Of a DNA stretch of 64,000 nt, positions 1-9,645 are shown in pieces. The position numbers and the translations under genes are program-made. Origin of the DNA: Streptomyces aquilus (lineage in GTDB: Bacteria; Actinomycetota; Actinomycetes; Streptomycetales; Streptomycetaceae); assembly GCF_003955715.1 (NCBI RefSeq), contig NZ_CP034463.1:2294001-2358000 (forward strand), given 5' to 3'. The first letter of the stretch is position 1; each line of letters starts with the position of its first letter. The notes below the pieces were generated by a model that searched no databases, was not told the origin of the DNA, and was given only the letters and a program-made list of their open reading frames with translations.

Positions 1-777
1 CGCGGCCATCTCCAGGACCAGCTTGTCGATGTTGCCGCGCCGCCAGTCCCCGCGGGTGTCGAAGCCGCCGCCGTAGGCGTCGAAGGCCGCGTCGTCGTCG
101 AAGGTCTGGCCCGCGACCGGATACGGGTAGAAGTAGTCGTCGAAGTGGACCGCGTCCACCGGGTACTTGTGCACCGCGTCGAGGATCGCCTTCTCCACGA
201 AGGCGCGGACCTCGGGCAGTCCGGGGTTGTAGTACATCCTGCCGCCGTACGTCACCACCCACTCCGGGTGCACTCGGGCGGGATGGGAGGCGACGAGCTT
301 CGTGGGGTCGGTGTGGTTGGCGATCCGGTACGGGTTGAACCAGGCGTGCAGTTCCAGACCGCGGGCATGGGCCTCCTCGACCGCCGTGCCGAGCGGGTCC
401 CAGCCGGGGGCCTTGCCCTGGGAGCCGGTGAGGACCTGCGACCAGGGTTCGTACGGCGAGGGCCACAGCGCGTCGGCCGTCGGCCGCACCTGAAGCATCA
501 CCGCGTTCAGCCGGCGCTCCACCGCCCGGTCGAGCAGCTTGATCAGTTCGGCCCGCTGCTGTGCGGCGCTCAGCCCCGCCTTCGAGGGCCAGTCGCGGTT
601 GGCGACGCTCGCCACCCACACGCCCCGCATCTCACCGGGCCCCCGGCGCCGCGGGGAGTCCGATCCGCCCGCCATCGCCGCGCCCGCCGCCACCGCGCCG
701 CCGCCCGCCACGAGCGCCGACAGGGCGGTCACCGCGAACGCCCGCCTCGACAGCGGCGACTTCCGATGCATCCTCAC
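1..777 (-). CDS. Secreted family-10-like glycosylhydrolase (GHL10/DUF187), partial
   Basis: The gene runs off the left edge, so only its first roughly 259 codons are present. The N-terminus is MHRKSPLSRRAFAVTALSAL followed by an alanine/glycine-rich hydrophobic stretch. This is a Tat-type twin-arginine signal (SRRAF) and suggests export. The mature part contains RGVWVASVANRDWPS, then a TIM-barrel region with VDAVHFDDYFYPYP, the hallmark of the YngK/DUF187 glycosidase-like family. These proteins are thought to act on cell-wall or extracellular polysaccharide, but the substrate is unknown here. Two starts are possible: GTG at 777, which has GGAGGT just upstream, or ATG at 771. It is divergent from the dehydrogenase gene at 1067. 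Confidence 0.85.
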   Translation of the reverse strand, partial: MRMHRKSPLSRRAFAVTALSALVAGGGAVAAGAAMAGGSDSPRRRGPGEMRGVWVASVANRDWPSKAGLSAAQQRAELIKLLDRAVERRLNAVMLQVRPTADALWPSPYEPWSQVLTGSQGKAPGWDPLGTAVEEAHARGLELHAWFNPYRIANHTDPTKLVASHPARVHPEWVVTYGGRMYYNPGLPEVRAFVEKAILDAVHKYPVDAVHFDDYFYPYPVAGQTFDDDAAFDAYGGGFDTRGDWRRGNIDKLVLEMAA

Positions 778-1066
778 TCGTACCTCCGTGCACGTTCCGT
801 CCAGCGGCAGCCTCCCATGCGGACCCCGGGCATTCGATCAACGATCGCCGAAGGGAACGTGCAGGTTTCGGGCAGGCACCGGATCGCCATGCCCGCCCCT
901 GCGCACCCCACGGGAGCAGCGATCCGCTCGACCTCCGGCGGACCCGGCGTCGAGCACGGCCGACCCGGCCGATCGATCATCGATACTTTCCAGTAACGTG
1001 CACGGATGGAGCAGGCAGCGAACCACGCGGGTCCTGCCGGATTCGTAGATCTGCGAAGGGGACGAT

Positions 1067-1942
1067 GTGACGGACATCCCGGCGGGAGACATTGCGCGCG
1101 TCGGAGTGGTGGGCTGCGGCCAGATGGGAGCGGGCATCGCCGAGGTGTGCGCCCGCTCCGGACTGGACGTGAAGGTCGCCGAGACCACCGGTGAGGCCCT
1201 GGAGATCGGCCGGACCCGGCTGCTGAACTCCCTGGCGAAGGCCGCCGAGCGCGGCAAGATCAGCGAGGAGGAGCGGGACGCCGCGCTGGCCCGGCTCTCC
1301 TTCACCACCGACCTCGGCGAGTTCGCCGACCGCGACCTGGTCATCGAGGCCGTCGTGGAGAACGAGCAGGTGAAGACCGAGATCTTCCAGGTGCTCGACC
1401 AGGTCGTGACCCGCCCGGACGCGATCCTCGCCTCCAACACCTCCTCCATCCCCCTGGTGAAGCTGGCGGTCGCCACCTCGCGGCCCGACCAGGTCATCGG
1501 CATCCACTTCTTCAACCCCGCCCCGGTGCAGAAGCTCGTCGAGCTGATCCCGGCGCTCACCACCTCCGAGGGCACGATCAGCCGCGCCCAGGGCTTCGCC
1601 GAGAAGCTGCTCGGCAAGCACGCGATCCGGGCGCAGGACCGCTCCGGCTTCGTGGTGAACGCCCTGCTGGTGCCGTACCTCCTGTCCGCGATCCGGATGT
1701 TCGAGTCGGGCATCGCGGGCCGCGAGGACATCGACAACGGCATGGAGATGGGCTGCGCCCACCCGATGGGCCCGCTGAAGCTGTCCGACCTGATCGGCCT
1801 GGACACCATCGTCTCGATCGCCAACTCGATGTACGAGGAGTACAAGGAGCCGCTGTACGCCGCTCCCCCGCTGCTCCAGCGCATGGTCGACGCCGGCCGC
1901 CTCGGCCGCAAGACCGGTTCCGGCTTCTACACCTACGGCTGA
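1067..1942 (+). CDS. 3-hydroxybutyryl-CoA dehydrogenase (FadB-like)
   Basis: This 291-residue cytosolic protein has the two-domain layout of short 3-hydroxyacyl-CoA dehydrogenases. A Rossmann NAD-binding motif GCGQMGAGIAEVCARSG sits near residues 16-32. The catalytic-histidine region GIHFFNPAPVQKLVELIP is in the middle. A C-terminal helical domain ends GRLGRKTGSGFYTYG, typical of the family. It should interconvert 3-hydroxybutyryl-CoA and acetoacetyl-CoA with NAD(P), in fatty-acid, butyrate or PHB-type metabolism. The GTG start at 1067 is preceded by GAAGGGGA. A strong hairpin at 2004-2035 follows the stop, so it is probably a single-gene transcript. The family call is firm; the exact physiological role is inferred. 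Confidence 0.93.
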   Translation: MTDIPAGDIARVGVVGCGQMGAGIAEVCARSGLDVKVAETTGEALEIGRTRLLNSLAKAAERGKISEEERDAALARLSFTTDLGEFADRDLVIEAVVENEQVKTEIFQVLDQVVTRPDAILASNTSSIPLVKLAVATSRPDQVIGIHFFNPAPVQKLVELIPALTTSEGTISRAQGFAEKLLGKHAIRAQDRSGFVVNALLVPYLLSAIRMFESGIAGREDIDNGMEMGCAHPMGPLKLSDLIGLDTIVSIANSMYEEYKEPLYAAPPLLQRMVDAGRLGRKTGSGFYTYG

Positions 1943-2003
1943 CGGATCCCGGCCAGGTGCACAGTGCCCGTTTCAGGGTGCTGATTACACAGTGCGACGA
2001 ACA

Positions 2004-2035
2004 CGGGCCCGGCACTCTGCGGAGCGCCGGGCCCG
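2004..2035 (+). terminator. Strong hairpin terminator after the dehydrogenase gene
   Basis: A perfect 10-bp stem (CGGGCCCGGC / GCCGGGCCCG) with a 12-nt loop lies 62 bases past the stop at 1942. There is no T-run, as is common for Streptomyces terminators. Confidence 0.7.
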
Positions 2036-2040
2036 CCGTA

Positions 2041-2055
2041 TTCACACACCGTGTG
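2041..2055. promoter_or_regulatory. Candidate operator TTCACAC-N3-GTGTG (copy 1)
   Basis: The sequence TTCACAC-ACC-GTGTG lies about 110 bp upstream of the small gene at 2166. The same architecture recurs as a perfect palindrome upstream of the NsdA-like regulator (4452-4468). The shared motif suggests a common regulator, perhaps the NsdA-like protein itself. This is inference only. Confidence 0.35.
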
Positions 2056-2165
2056 CGCGGTGGGCACGCATATGCCCGTCGCACACGCTCCCCACGCGCC
2101 CACCAGGGGGGTTGACTCTTCATGCGCATGCAAGGGATGTGATGACTACGGAAAGGAGCGGAACA

Positions 2166-2423
2166 GTGACCGCCGACCCGGAGCATCCCGTGGTCCATGG
2201 AGAACTCGCAGAGTTACGCCGCCGCCTCGACGTCGCGTACGCGCGTGTCGAGGGAGGGCTCGCACTGCTGAGTCATCGCACGGAGGAGACGGACAAGGAA
2301 CTCGACGACCTGAGTTCACGGATCGTCGCGCTGGAGCACGCCCGTTGGCCGCTGCCCGCGGTCGCGGCCGTCACGGCCGTGGGCGCGCTCATCGTCGCGG
2401 TCTGGCAGGCCCTCGGGCACTAG
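2166..2423 (+). CDS. Small single-TM protein with a rare TTA codon
   Basis: This 85-residue protein is of unknown function. Residues about 12-55 are charged and heptad-like (VHGELAELRRRLDVAYARVE), suggesting a coiled coil. One C-terminal membrane span follows (PAVAAVTAVGALIVAVW), so the charged part should face the cytosol or exterior depending on orientation. The GTG start at 2166 is chosen because AAAGGAG lies 8 bases upstream; an in-frame ATG at 2142 is a weaker alternative. The codon for Leu17, at 2214-2216, is TTA, which is rare in Streptomyces and requires the bldA tRNA. A possible -35 TTGACT lies at 2112-2117. It is convergent with the NUDIX gene. Confidence 0.72.
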   Translation: MTADPEHPVVHGELAELRRRLDVAYARVEGGLALLSHRTEETDKELDDLSSRIVALEHARWPLPAVAAVTAVGALIVAVWQALGH

Positions 2424-2427
2424 GGAC

Positions 2428-2462
2428 CAGGACGTGGTGGGGGATCAGGGCAAGACGTCCTG
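2428..2462. terminator. Candidate bidirectional hairpin between convergent genes
   Basis: Arms CAGGACGT (2428-2435) and ACGTCCTG (2455-2462) enclose 19 nt between the converging small gene and the NUDIX gene. They overlap the 3' end of the NUDIX reading frame. The stem is modest and there is no T-run. Confidence 0.35.
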
Positions 2463-2990
2463 CCCGAGCCTGAGATGGTGCAGCAGCAGTAGCGCGGCCG
2501 CCATGTTGGCGGCCGGGACCTCACCGCGGGCGACCATGTCGGGGACGAGCTTGAGGGGGACCCATTCCCGGCGGTCCGACTCGAAGTCGTCCACGGGGTG
2601 TCCGACGTACTCGCCCTCGTCGGCCCAGTAGATGTGGTGCCGGGCGTCGGTGAGGCCGTTGGACGGTTCCACGCTCATGAGGTGGTGCAGCGGGCCCGGC
2701 CGCCAGCCGGTCTCTTCCTCGAGTTCCCTGGCGGCCGCGCTCGCGATGTCCTCACCGTCCTCGACGACGCCCGCGGCCAGTTCCCACCCCCAGCTGTCGG
2801 TGATGAAGCGGTGGCGCCACAGGAGCAGGACCTCGTTGGCCTCGTTCACCACCGTGGCCACGGCGACGGGCCGCAGCCGTATCAGAAAGTGATCCAGATG
2901 CCGCCCGTCCGGCAGTTCCACATCTGCCAGGTTGACGGTGAACCAGCGGTTTGCATACACAGTTTGTTCGTACTGTTTCGTCCACTGCAC
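2445..2990 (-). CDS. NUDIX hydrolase (ADP-ribose pyrophosphatase-like)
   Basis: This 181-residue protein has a full Nudix box, GVVEDGEDIASAAARELEEETGW, at residues about 74-96, matching Gx5Ex7REUxEExGU with the metal-binding glutamates intact. The flanking beta-strands (ANRWFTVNLADVELPDG) resemble ADP-ribose or nucleoside-diphosphate-sugar pyrophosphatases, so cleavage of an NDP-X substrate with Mg2+ in the cytosol is expected. The exact substrate cannot be read from the sequence. The start is GTG, with AAGGTGG about 7 bases upstream. It lies 74 bp downstream of the NsdA-like regulator on the same strand and could be co-transcribed with it. Confidence 0.9.
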   Translation of the reverse strand: MQWTKQYEQTVYANRWFTVNLADVELPDGRHLDHFLIRLRPVAVATVVNEANEVLLLWRHRFITDSWGWELAAGVVEDGEDIASAAARELEEETGWRPGPLHHLMSVEPSNGLTDARHHIYWADEGEYVGHPVDDFESDRREWVPLKLVPDMVARGEVPAANMAAALLLLHHLRLGQDVLP

Positions 2991-3064
2991 GGTTCTGCCA
3001 CCTTCCGTCGAGTAAGTGGCAATATCGCAGCAGGGACTGTGGCTGTCCGCGTTCGGGAACCCGC

Positions 3065-4405
3065 CTACAGCGGTACGCGCAGTGCTCCGTCGATGAGTTC
3101 GGCTGCCTCGGCCGTGCCCGCGCAGCCGCTGCGGACCAGATGCTCGCGCACCGCCCGGAGTCTGTCGCGCAGTCGCTGGGACTCCATTCCGCGGGCCTGC
3201 TCGGCCATCTGCACCGCGGTGGCCACCGCTTTGTCGGCGTTGCCCCGACGCAGTTCGATCGTGCTGAGCATCGCCAGCCGGTGCACCCGGCCGCGGTCGT
3301 GGGCCGGGTTGTCCACGGCCGCCGCGGCATGCTCGCCCGCGGCCACCAGTTCACCGAGGCTGAGCAGCGCCTCCGCCACCTGGACGTTGACCAACCCCGG
3401 CTGGACATAGCCCGTTTCGTCGGGCTCGTATCCACGCCGGATGCGTTCGGCGGCCTGCTCGGCACGCCGGATGCAGGACAGCGCGCTCGTACCGTCACCG
3501 AGGTGCGCGTACGCCTTCGCCTGCATCGCGTACAGGTCGGAGGCGAGGGCGGGGGTGATGTGCTTGCCGGCGGCGCGCAGCGCGGCCTCCGCGAAGGCGA
3601 CGGCCTGCCGGTGCTCGCGCATGAACAGCGCCTGGTTGACGAGCAGCGCGATGATGTAGGCGCCGAGTCCCCGGTCCCCGCTGGCCTTCGCCAGCCGCAG
3701 CGCCTGGTGGAAGTACCGCTGCGCGAGGCCGTGCGCGTCGGAGTCGTACGCGCAGATCCCCGCGATCGCCACCAACCCGCCCGTGGCCCGGTGCAGTTGG
3801 CGGCCGGTGGCGTCGGTGTAGCTGCCGCGCAGTAACGGCGCCGCCTCGGCGTTCAGGAACCCGACGATCCGGGTACGGGTCGCGATGCCGCCCGCCTTGC
3901 GGTACATCTGCTCGTAGTGCGTCCGCGCCGCCCGCAGCATCTCCAGGTCACCGGCGGTCACCCGATGCCGGCCGCCCCGCGACACGTCCACGTCCTCGGG
4001 CGGGTTCTCCCACTCCCACACCGGCATGACGGCGGGCGTGCCGGTGACCGCGGGGGCGCCCAGGATGTGCGGGCGCTGCTGCTCGTCGGAGCGCCACAGG
4101 GCGGTGGCCCGCTCCACGAACCCGGACAGCGAGGTGGTGTGCGGGGTGGCGGGCTCGCCGGGGACACCGAGGCCGATGTCGTCGAGCGTGACCGTGCGGT
4201 GCAGCCGGCCGGCGAGCACCTCGCAGATCAGGTCGGGCACCTGGCCGCGGGGCCGCTGCCCCTTCAACCAGCGTGCCACGGCGGTGTGTTCGTACCGGAG
4301 CGCGAGCCCGCGCGCCCGTCCCGCCTGGTTCACGTGTGCGGCCAACCCCGCGTGCGAGATCCCCGCCTCGTCCAGGATCGCGTCGAGCAGAGTATTGGGC
4401 TGCAT
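3065..4405 (-). CDS. NsdA-family helix-turn-helix/TPR regulator with a TTA codon
   Basis: This 446-residue protein has an N-terminal helix-turn-helix-like region (LLDAILDEAGISHAGLAAHV, then ARWLKGQRP). A long alpha-helical C-terminal half of TPR-like repeats follows (ALRLAKASGDRGLGAYIIAL, AMQAKAYAHLGDGTSALSCI). This matches the NsdA/NsdB family, known in S. coelicolor as repressors of differentiation and antibiotic production. It is probably a cytosolic DNA-binding regulator, but its targets are unknown. One leucine codon, within APLLRG at 3833-3835, is TTA, suggesting bldA dependence. A perfect palindrome, TTCACAC-GGG-GTGTGAA, lies 47 bp upstream of the start and could be an autoregulatory site. 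Family assignment is good; the paralogue identity is not established. Confidence 0.8.
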   Translation of the reverse strand: MQPNTLLDAILDEAGISHAGLAAHVNQAGRARGLALRYEHTAVARWLKGQRPRGQVPDLICEVLAGRLHRTVTLDDIGLGVPGEPATPHTTSLSGFVERATALWRSDEQQRPHILGAPAVTGTPAVMPVWEWENPPEDVDVSRGGRHRVTAGDLEMLRAARTHYEQMYRKAGGIATRTRIVGFLNAEAAPLLRGSYTDATGRQLHRATGGLVAIAGICAYDSDAHGLAQRYFHQALRLAKASGDRGLGAYIIALLVNQALFMREHRQAVAFAEAALRAAGKHITPALASDLYAMQAKAYAHLGDGTSALSCIRRAEQAAERIRRGYEPDETGYVQPGLVNVQVAEALLSLGELVAAGEHAAAAVDNPAHDRGRVHRLAMLSTIELRRGNADKAVATAVQMAEQARGMESQRLRDRLRAVREHLVRSGCAGTAEAAELIDGALRVPL

Positions 4406-4451
4406 ATATGCCCCCCGGGTGGCTCGGTGCCGTCAGAGTAGTAGGTGTGCC

Positions 4452-4468
4452 TTCACACGGGGTGTGAA
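4452..4468. promoter_or_regulatory. Palindromic candidate operator TTCACAC-GGG-GTGTGAA (copy 2)
   Basis: Perfect 7-bp arms with a 3-bp spacer lie 47 bp upstream of the NsdA-like regulator start. Five of seven right-arm bases are also present at 2041-2055. Confidence 0.45.
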
Positions 4469-4682
4469 CGGAGTGCTCGAATCCGCAGCGTGCGCGCACT
4501 GTCGCGGAGAGTTTCCACCCGGTTGACTGAAATGCCTCGCAAGAGGCCGGCCGGGCCGCCGGCTCCCCCTCGTACAGTGCGGCGGCCCGATTCCGCGCCG
4601 TCCGCCCAGCTGCCTGCCCGACACTCCGTGGCGGGGCGGACGGCTGCCGCCGGCTTGGCCGAGCGGCTGAACGCCGTTGGAC

Positions 4683-5738
4683 TCAAAGGTGCGTTGTCGG
4701 CTGTGGGTGTGTTGTGGCTGGTCGCGCAGTTCCCCGCGCCCCTGAGCGGCATCTGTGTGGGCGGTCGTTCTGTAGGACCAGTAAGGCGACGTCGTCCTTC
4801 GGGGTTCCCGCGTGGCGTAGAAGGGCCGTGAAGACCGAGCCCAGTAGGGACCGCGGGGGCTGGTCGGCGGCTTTCCTCAGGGCCTCCGGCAGGGAGAAGA
4901 ACCGGCCATGCGCGTCCCGCGCGTCCTCGGCCCCGTCGGTGTGGAGGACGAGGGTCTCGCCCGGGAGCAGATGGCCGCAGGGCACCTCGGGCAGGTGGGG
5001 CGGCAGTGGGAACGGCCCGAGCGGAGGGAGGGGATCCGCTCGGGTGAGGGGGGCCACCTGGGGGCCGCTGAGGAGATACGGCCAGGGGTGACCGCAGTTC
5101 AGCGCGTACAGCGTCCCGTCCTGACGGATCTCCAGGAGCAGTACGGTGACGAACTCCTCGGCGACCGGGTGCTCCGGCTCCGCCCCGCTGGACGGGTGCT
5201 CGGCGCGGGCCCGCTCGCGCAGATGCCGGGCGTGCGCCCGCTCCAGCCGCCGCAGGACACAGCCGAGTTCGGCCTCGTCGTGCACGGCCTCACGGAAGCT
5301 GCCCAGGACGGCGGCGGCCGTGCTGATGGCCGCGAGCCCGTGCCCACGGACGTCGCCCATGACCGCGCGCACCCCGTGCTCGGTGGCGATGACCTCGTAG
5401 AGATCGCCGCCGACGGACGCGCCGCGGTCGGCCGACAGCTGGGCGGCGGCGACGTTCAGCCCGTCGATCCTCGGGGGCAGCGGCCGCAGCAGCGCGCTCT
5501 GCGCGACCCCGGCGACCTGCCGGATCTGCCGCAGCTCACGCACCAGCGCCTTGCGGACGTGGAGTATCAGCCCGGTGCCGACCGCGAAGAAGACGGCACT
5601 GGTGGCGAGCCGCGCCTCGAACCCGGTCTGCTGGGCGAGCGGACAGGTCATCTTGTACGAGATCGCCACGGCACCCCACGCGGTGGGCAGCCCCAGCGCG
5701 AGCACCTTGCGGGGAACCCGACCCCTGATACGGATCAT
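4683..5738 (-). CDS. Membrane-anchored PP2C/SpoIIE-type serine phosphatase
   Basis: This is about 351 residues from the chosen ATG at 5738, which has GGGGGG about 9 bases upstream; in-frame codons extend back to 5849. Two hydrophobic segments come first (ALGLPTAWGAVAISY and LATSAVFFAVGTGLILHV). A cytosolic PP2C domain follows with SVGGDLYEV, VMGDVRGHGLAA, NCGHPWPYLL and LVLHTDGAEDARD, which carry the metal-binding aspartates. Such proteins typically dephosphorylate anti-anti-sigma factors in partner-switching cascades. No anti-sigma gene is adjacent, so the target is unknown. The last roughly 20 residues are encoded by a dispersed repeat (4716-4743), so the C-terminus looks repeat-derived rather than conserved. 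Confidence 0.85.
   Translation of the reverse strand: MIRIRGRVPRKVLALGLPTAWGAVAISYKMTCPLAQQTGFEARLATSAVFFAVGTGLILHVRKALVRELRQIRQVAGVAQSALLRPLPPRIDGLNVAAAQLSADRGASVGGDLYEVIATEHGVRAVMGDVRGHGLAAISTAAAVLGSFREAVHDEAELGCVLRRLERAHARHLRERARAEHPSSGAEPEHPVAEEFVTVLLLEIRQDGTLYALNCGHPWPYLLSGPQVAPLTRADPLPPLGPFPLPPHLPEVPCGHLLPGETLVLHTDGAEDARDAHGRFFSLPEALRKAADQPPRSLLGSVFTALLRHAGTPKDDVALLVLQNDRPHRCRSGARGTARPATTHPQPTTHL
4716..4743 (+). repeat. Dispersed Streptomyces repeat, copy A
   Basis: A 28-bp core beginning GGCTGGTCGCGCAGTTCC is identical, in inverted orientation, to 54888-54915. It contains a GCGC...GCGC mini-hairpin. I recall the same word from many Streptomyces intergenic regions. Here it overlaps the 3' end of the phosphatase gene. 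Confidence 0.8.
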
Positions 5739-5874
5739 GCCGATGGCCCCCCATATAGGCCCAGACAGCAGAATCGGACCGACCCCGAAAGGCCGGTCCG
5801 ATTCTGTCGACACATGGCCCGTATGGACCAGATCACCTGGAGTTCTCACTCAAACGAGTGAGGTAACGGATTTC

Positions 5875-8384
5875 TCAGCCGCGCAGGACGGCTCCGGTCC
5901 GCTCCCCCGCCAGGGCCACCGCGGCATCCCGCGCGGCCGAGGCCTCGTCCACGGTCAGCGTCCGGTCACCGGCCCGGAACCGCAGCGCGTAGGCCAGCGA
6001 CTTCTTGCCGTCACCCAGCTGCTCCGCGCTCTCGTACACGTCGAACAGCCGAATGGCCTCCAGCAGGGCACCCGCACCCTCCCGCAGTGCCGCCTCGACG
6101 TCCGCGTGCGGTACGAACCTGTCCACGACGAGCGCCACGTCCTGCGTCGCCACCGGGAACGTGGAGATGGCCGGTGCCTGGGGCGTGTCGTCGCCGACGG
6201 CCTCCAGCGCGTCCAGGTCCAGCTCCATCGCACAGGTACGGGCGGGCAGACCGAAGGCCTTCACCACGCGCGGGTGCAGCTCACCGGCGTGACCGACGAC
6301 CTTCTCGGCACCGTCCGCCACGACCACGAGCTCGGCGCACCGGCCCGGATGCCACGGTCCGTACTGACCGCCACGGACGACCAGCTCGACCCCGGCCTCC
6401 CGGGCGACCGCCCGCGCCGCCTCGACGGCGTCGGCCCAGTCGGCCGGACGGCCCTTGCCCCACCAGCCGGCCTGCTCGCGCGCCCCGGCGAGGACCGCGG
6501 CGACATGGCGCGGCTGCTCGGGCAGCGCGGCGTTCAGGTCGGCGATCTCCTCGTCGGTGGGACGCCGGTCCACCGGCAGGGCGGCGGCGACCTGCTGCTC
6601 GGCACGCGGCAGGAACACCAGCCCCGTCTCGAAGAGCGCCAGGTCGTGCGAGCCCCGGCCGTCATTGCGCCGCAGCGCACCGAGCAGCCCCGGCAGCAGC
6701 GTCGTACGGAGCGCGGGCTCCTCGTCGTTGAGCGGGTTGGTCAGCTTCACGACGCGGCGGGCCGAGTCGTCGGCCTCCAGGAGGAGCTGGTCGAAGACCT
6801 GCTCGCCGATGAAGGGGTAGTTCGGCGCCTCGACGTACCCGGCACCGGCCAGCGCCCGGCCGACACGGCGGTGCAGCCGCTGCCGGTGGGTGAGGCCGCG
6901 GCCCGACGGGGGCTTGGGCAGGGTGGAGGGCAGGTTCTCGTAGCCCTCCAGGCGGATGACCTCTTCGGCGAGGTCGTTGACCTCGGTGAGGTCGGGACGC
7001 CAGGACGGCACGGTGACGATCAGCTCGTCCTGCCCGTACACGTCACAGCCGACCTGCTGGAGACGGCGTACGACGGTCTCGCGGCCGTACTCCACACCCG
7101 CCACCTTGTCCGGATGGTCGGCCGGGACGGTGATGGTGTGCGGCGCGGACGGCGCGACGACCTCGGTGACCCCGGCGTCGGCGGTGCCGCCCGCGAGGAG
7201 CACGAGGAGGTCGACCGTGCGCTGTGCGGCAGCGGCGGCGGCCGCGGGGTCGACACCGCGCTCGAAGCGGCGGGACGCCTCGGAGGACAGCTTGTGGCGG
7301 CGGGCCGTACGGGCGATCGACACCGCGTCGAAGTGCGCGGCCTCGATGACGACGTCGGTGGTGCCCTCGCCCTCCTCGTGGTCCGCGATCTCCGTGTTGG
7401 CGCCGCCCATCACGCCGGCGAGGCCGATCGGGCCGCGGTCGTCGGTGATGACGAGGTCCTCGGAGTGCAGCTTCCGCTTGGCGCCGTCGAGGGTGACGAT
7501 CTCCTCGCCCTCGCCGGCCCGGCGGACCCCGATGGTGCCCTGGACCAGCTTGCGGTCGTAGGCGTGCAGCGGCTGGCCGAGCTCCATCATCACGTAGTTG
7601 GTGATGTCGACGGCCAGCGAGATCGGGCGCATGCCGACCTTCTGGAGGCGGCGCTTGAGCCAGATCGGGGACCGGGCCTCGGGGCTGAGGCCGCTGACCG
7701 TACGGGCCGTGAAGCGGTCGCAGCCGAACGGGTCGGAGACCTGGACCGGGTAGCCGTAGGCGTTGGGGCCCGGGACGTCGAGGAGGGCCGGGTCGCGCAG
7801 CGGCAGGCCGTAGGCGATGGCGGTCTCGCGGGCGACGCCGCGGATGGACAGGCAGTCGCCGCGGTTGGCGGTGACGGCGATGTCCAGGACCTCGTCGACC
7901 AGTTCCAGGAGCTCGATGGCGTCCTTGCCGACCTCGGTCTCCGGCGGCAGCACGATGATGCCCTTGGTGCCGTCGTCGCCCATGCCCAGCTCGTCGCTGG
8001 AGCAGATCATGCCGTGGGACGTCCTGCCGTAGGTCTTGCGGGCGGAGATGGCGAAGCCGCCGGGCAGTTCGGCGCCCGGGAGCACGACGACGACCTTGTC
8101 GCCGACGGCGAAGTTGCGGGCGCCGCAGACGATCTCCTGGGGCTCACCGGTGCCGTTGGCGGTGCCGACGTTCACCGTGCAGAACCGGATCGGCTTCTTG
8201 AAGCCCTCCAGCTCCTCGATGGTCAGCACCTGGCCGACGACCAGGGGGCCCTTGAGGCCGTCGCCGAGCTGCTCGACGGTCTCCACCTCGAGGCCTGCCG
8301 AAATGAGCTTGGCCTGGACGTCACGCCCGGTCTCCGTCGCCGGCAGGTCGACGTACTCCCGCAGCCAAGAAAGCGGGACCCGCA

Positions 8385-8385
<1 letters not shown>
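5875..8385 (-). CDS. pheT: Phenylalanyl-tRNA synthetase beta subunit
   Basis: At 836 residues this is the usual length for bacterial PheT. The N-terminus ([20 protein letters not shown]) and the tRNA-binding OB-fold follow the family pattern ([40 protein letters not shown]). The B5 and B3/4 domains ([27 protein letters not shown]) and the C-terminal anticodon-binding fold ([20 protein letters not shown]) are also present. With PheS it forms the alpha2-beta2 enzyme that charges tRNA-Phe in the cytosol. Its ATG overlaps the pheS stop (TGATG), so the two are translationally coupled. Confidence 0.98.
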
Positions 8386-9596
<1,211 letters not shown>

Positions 9597-9645
9597 CTAA
9601 CGGGGTGGACGTAGACGAATGCGCCCGTGGGCCGCTTACCGGCTC

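Noticed and set aside
4655..4690. tRNA-Ser/Leu D-arm-like word (TTGGCCGAGCGGCTGAACG)
   Set aside because: No pairing acceptor stem, anticodon stem or T-loop (GTTCRA) follows in the right place. At best a degenerate remnant, more likely chance.
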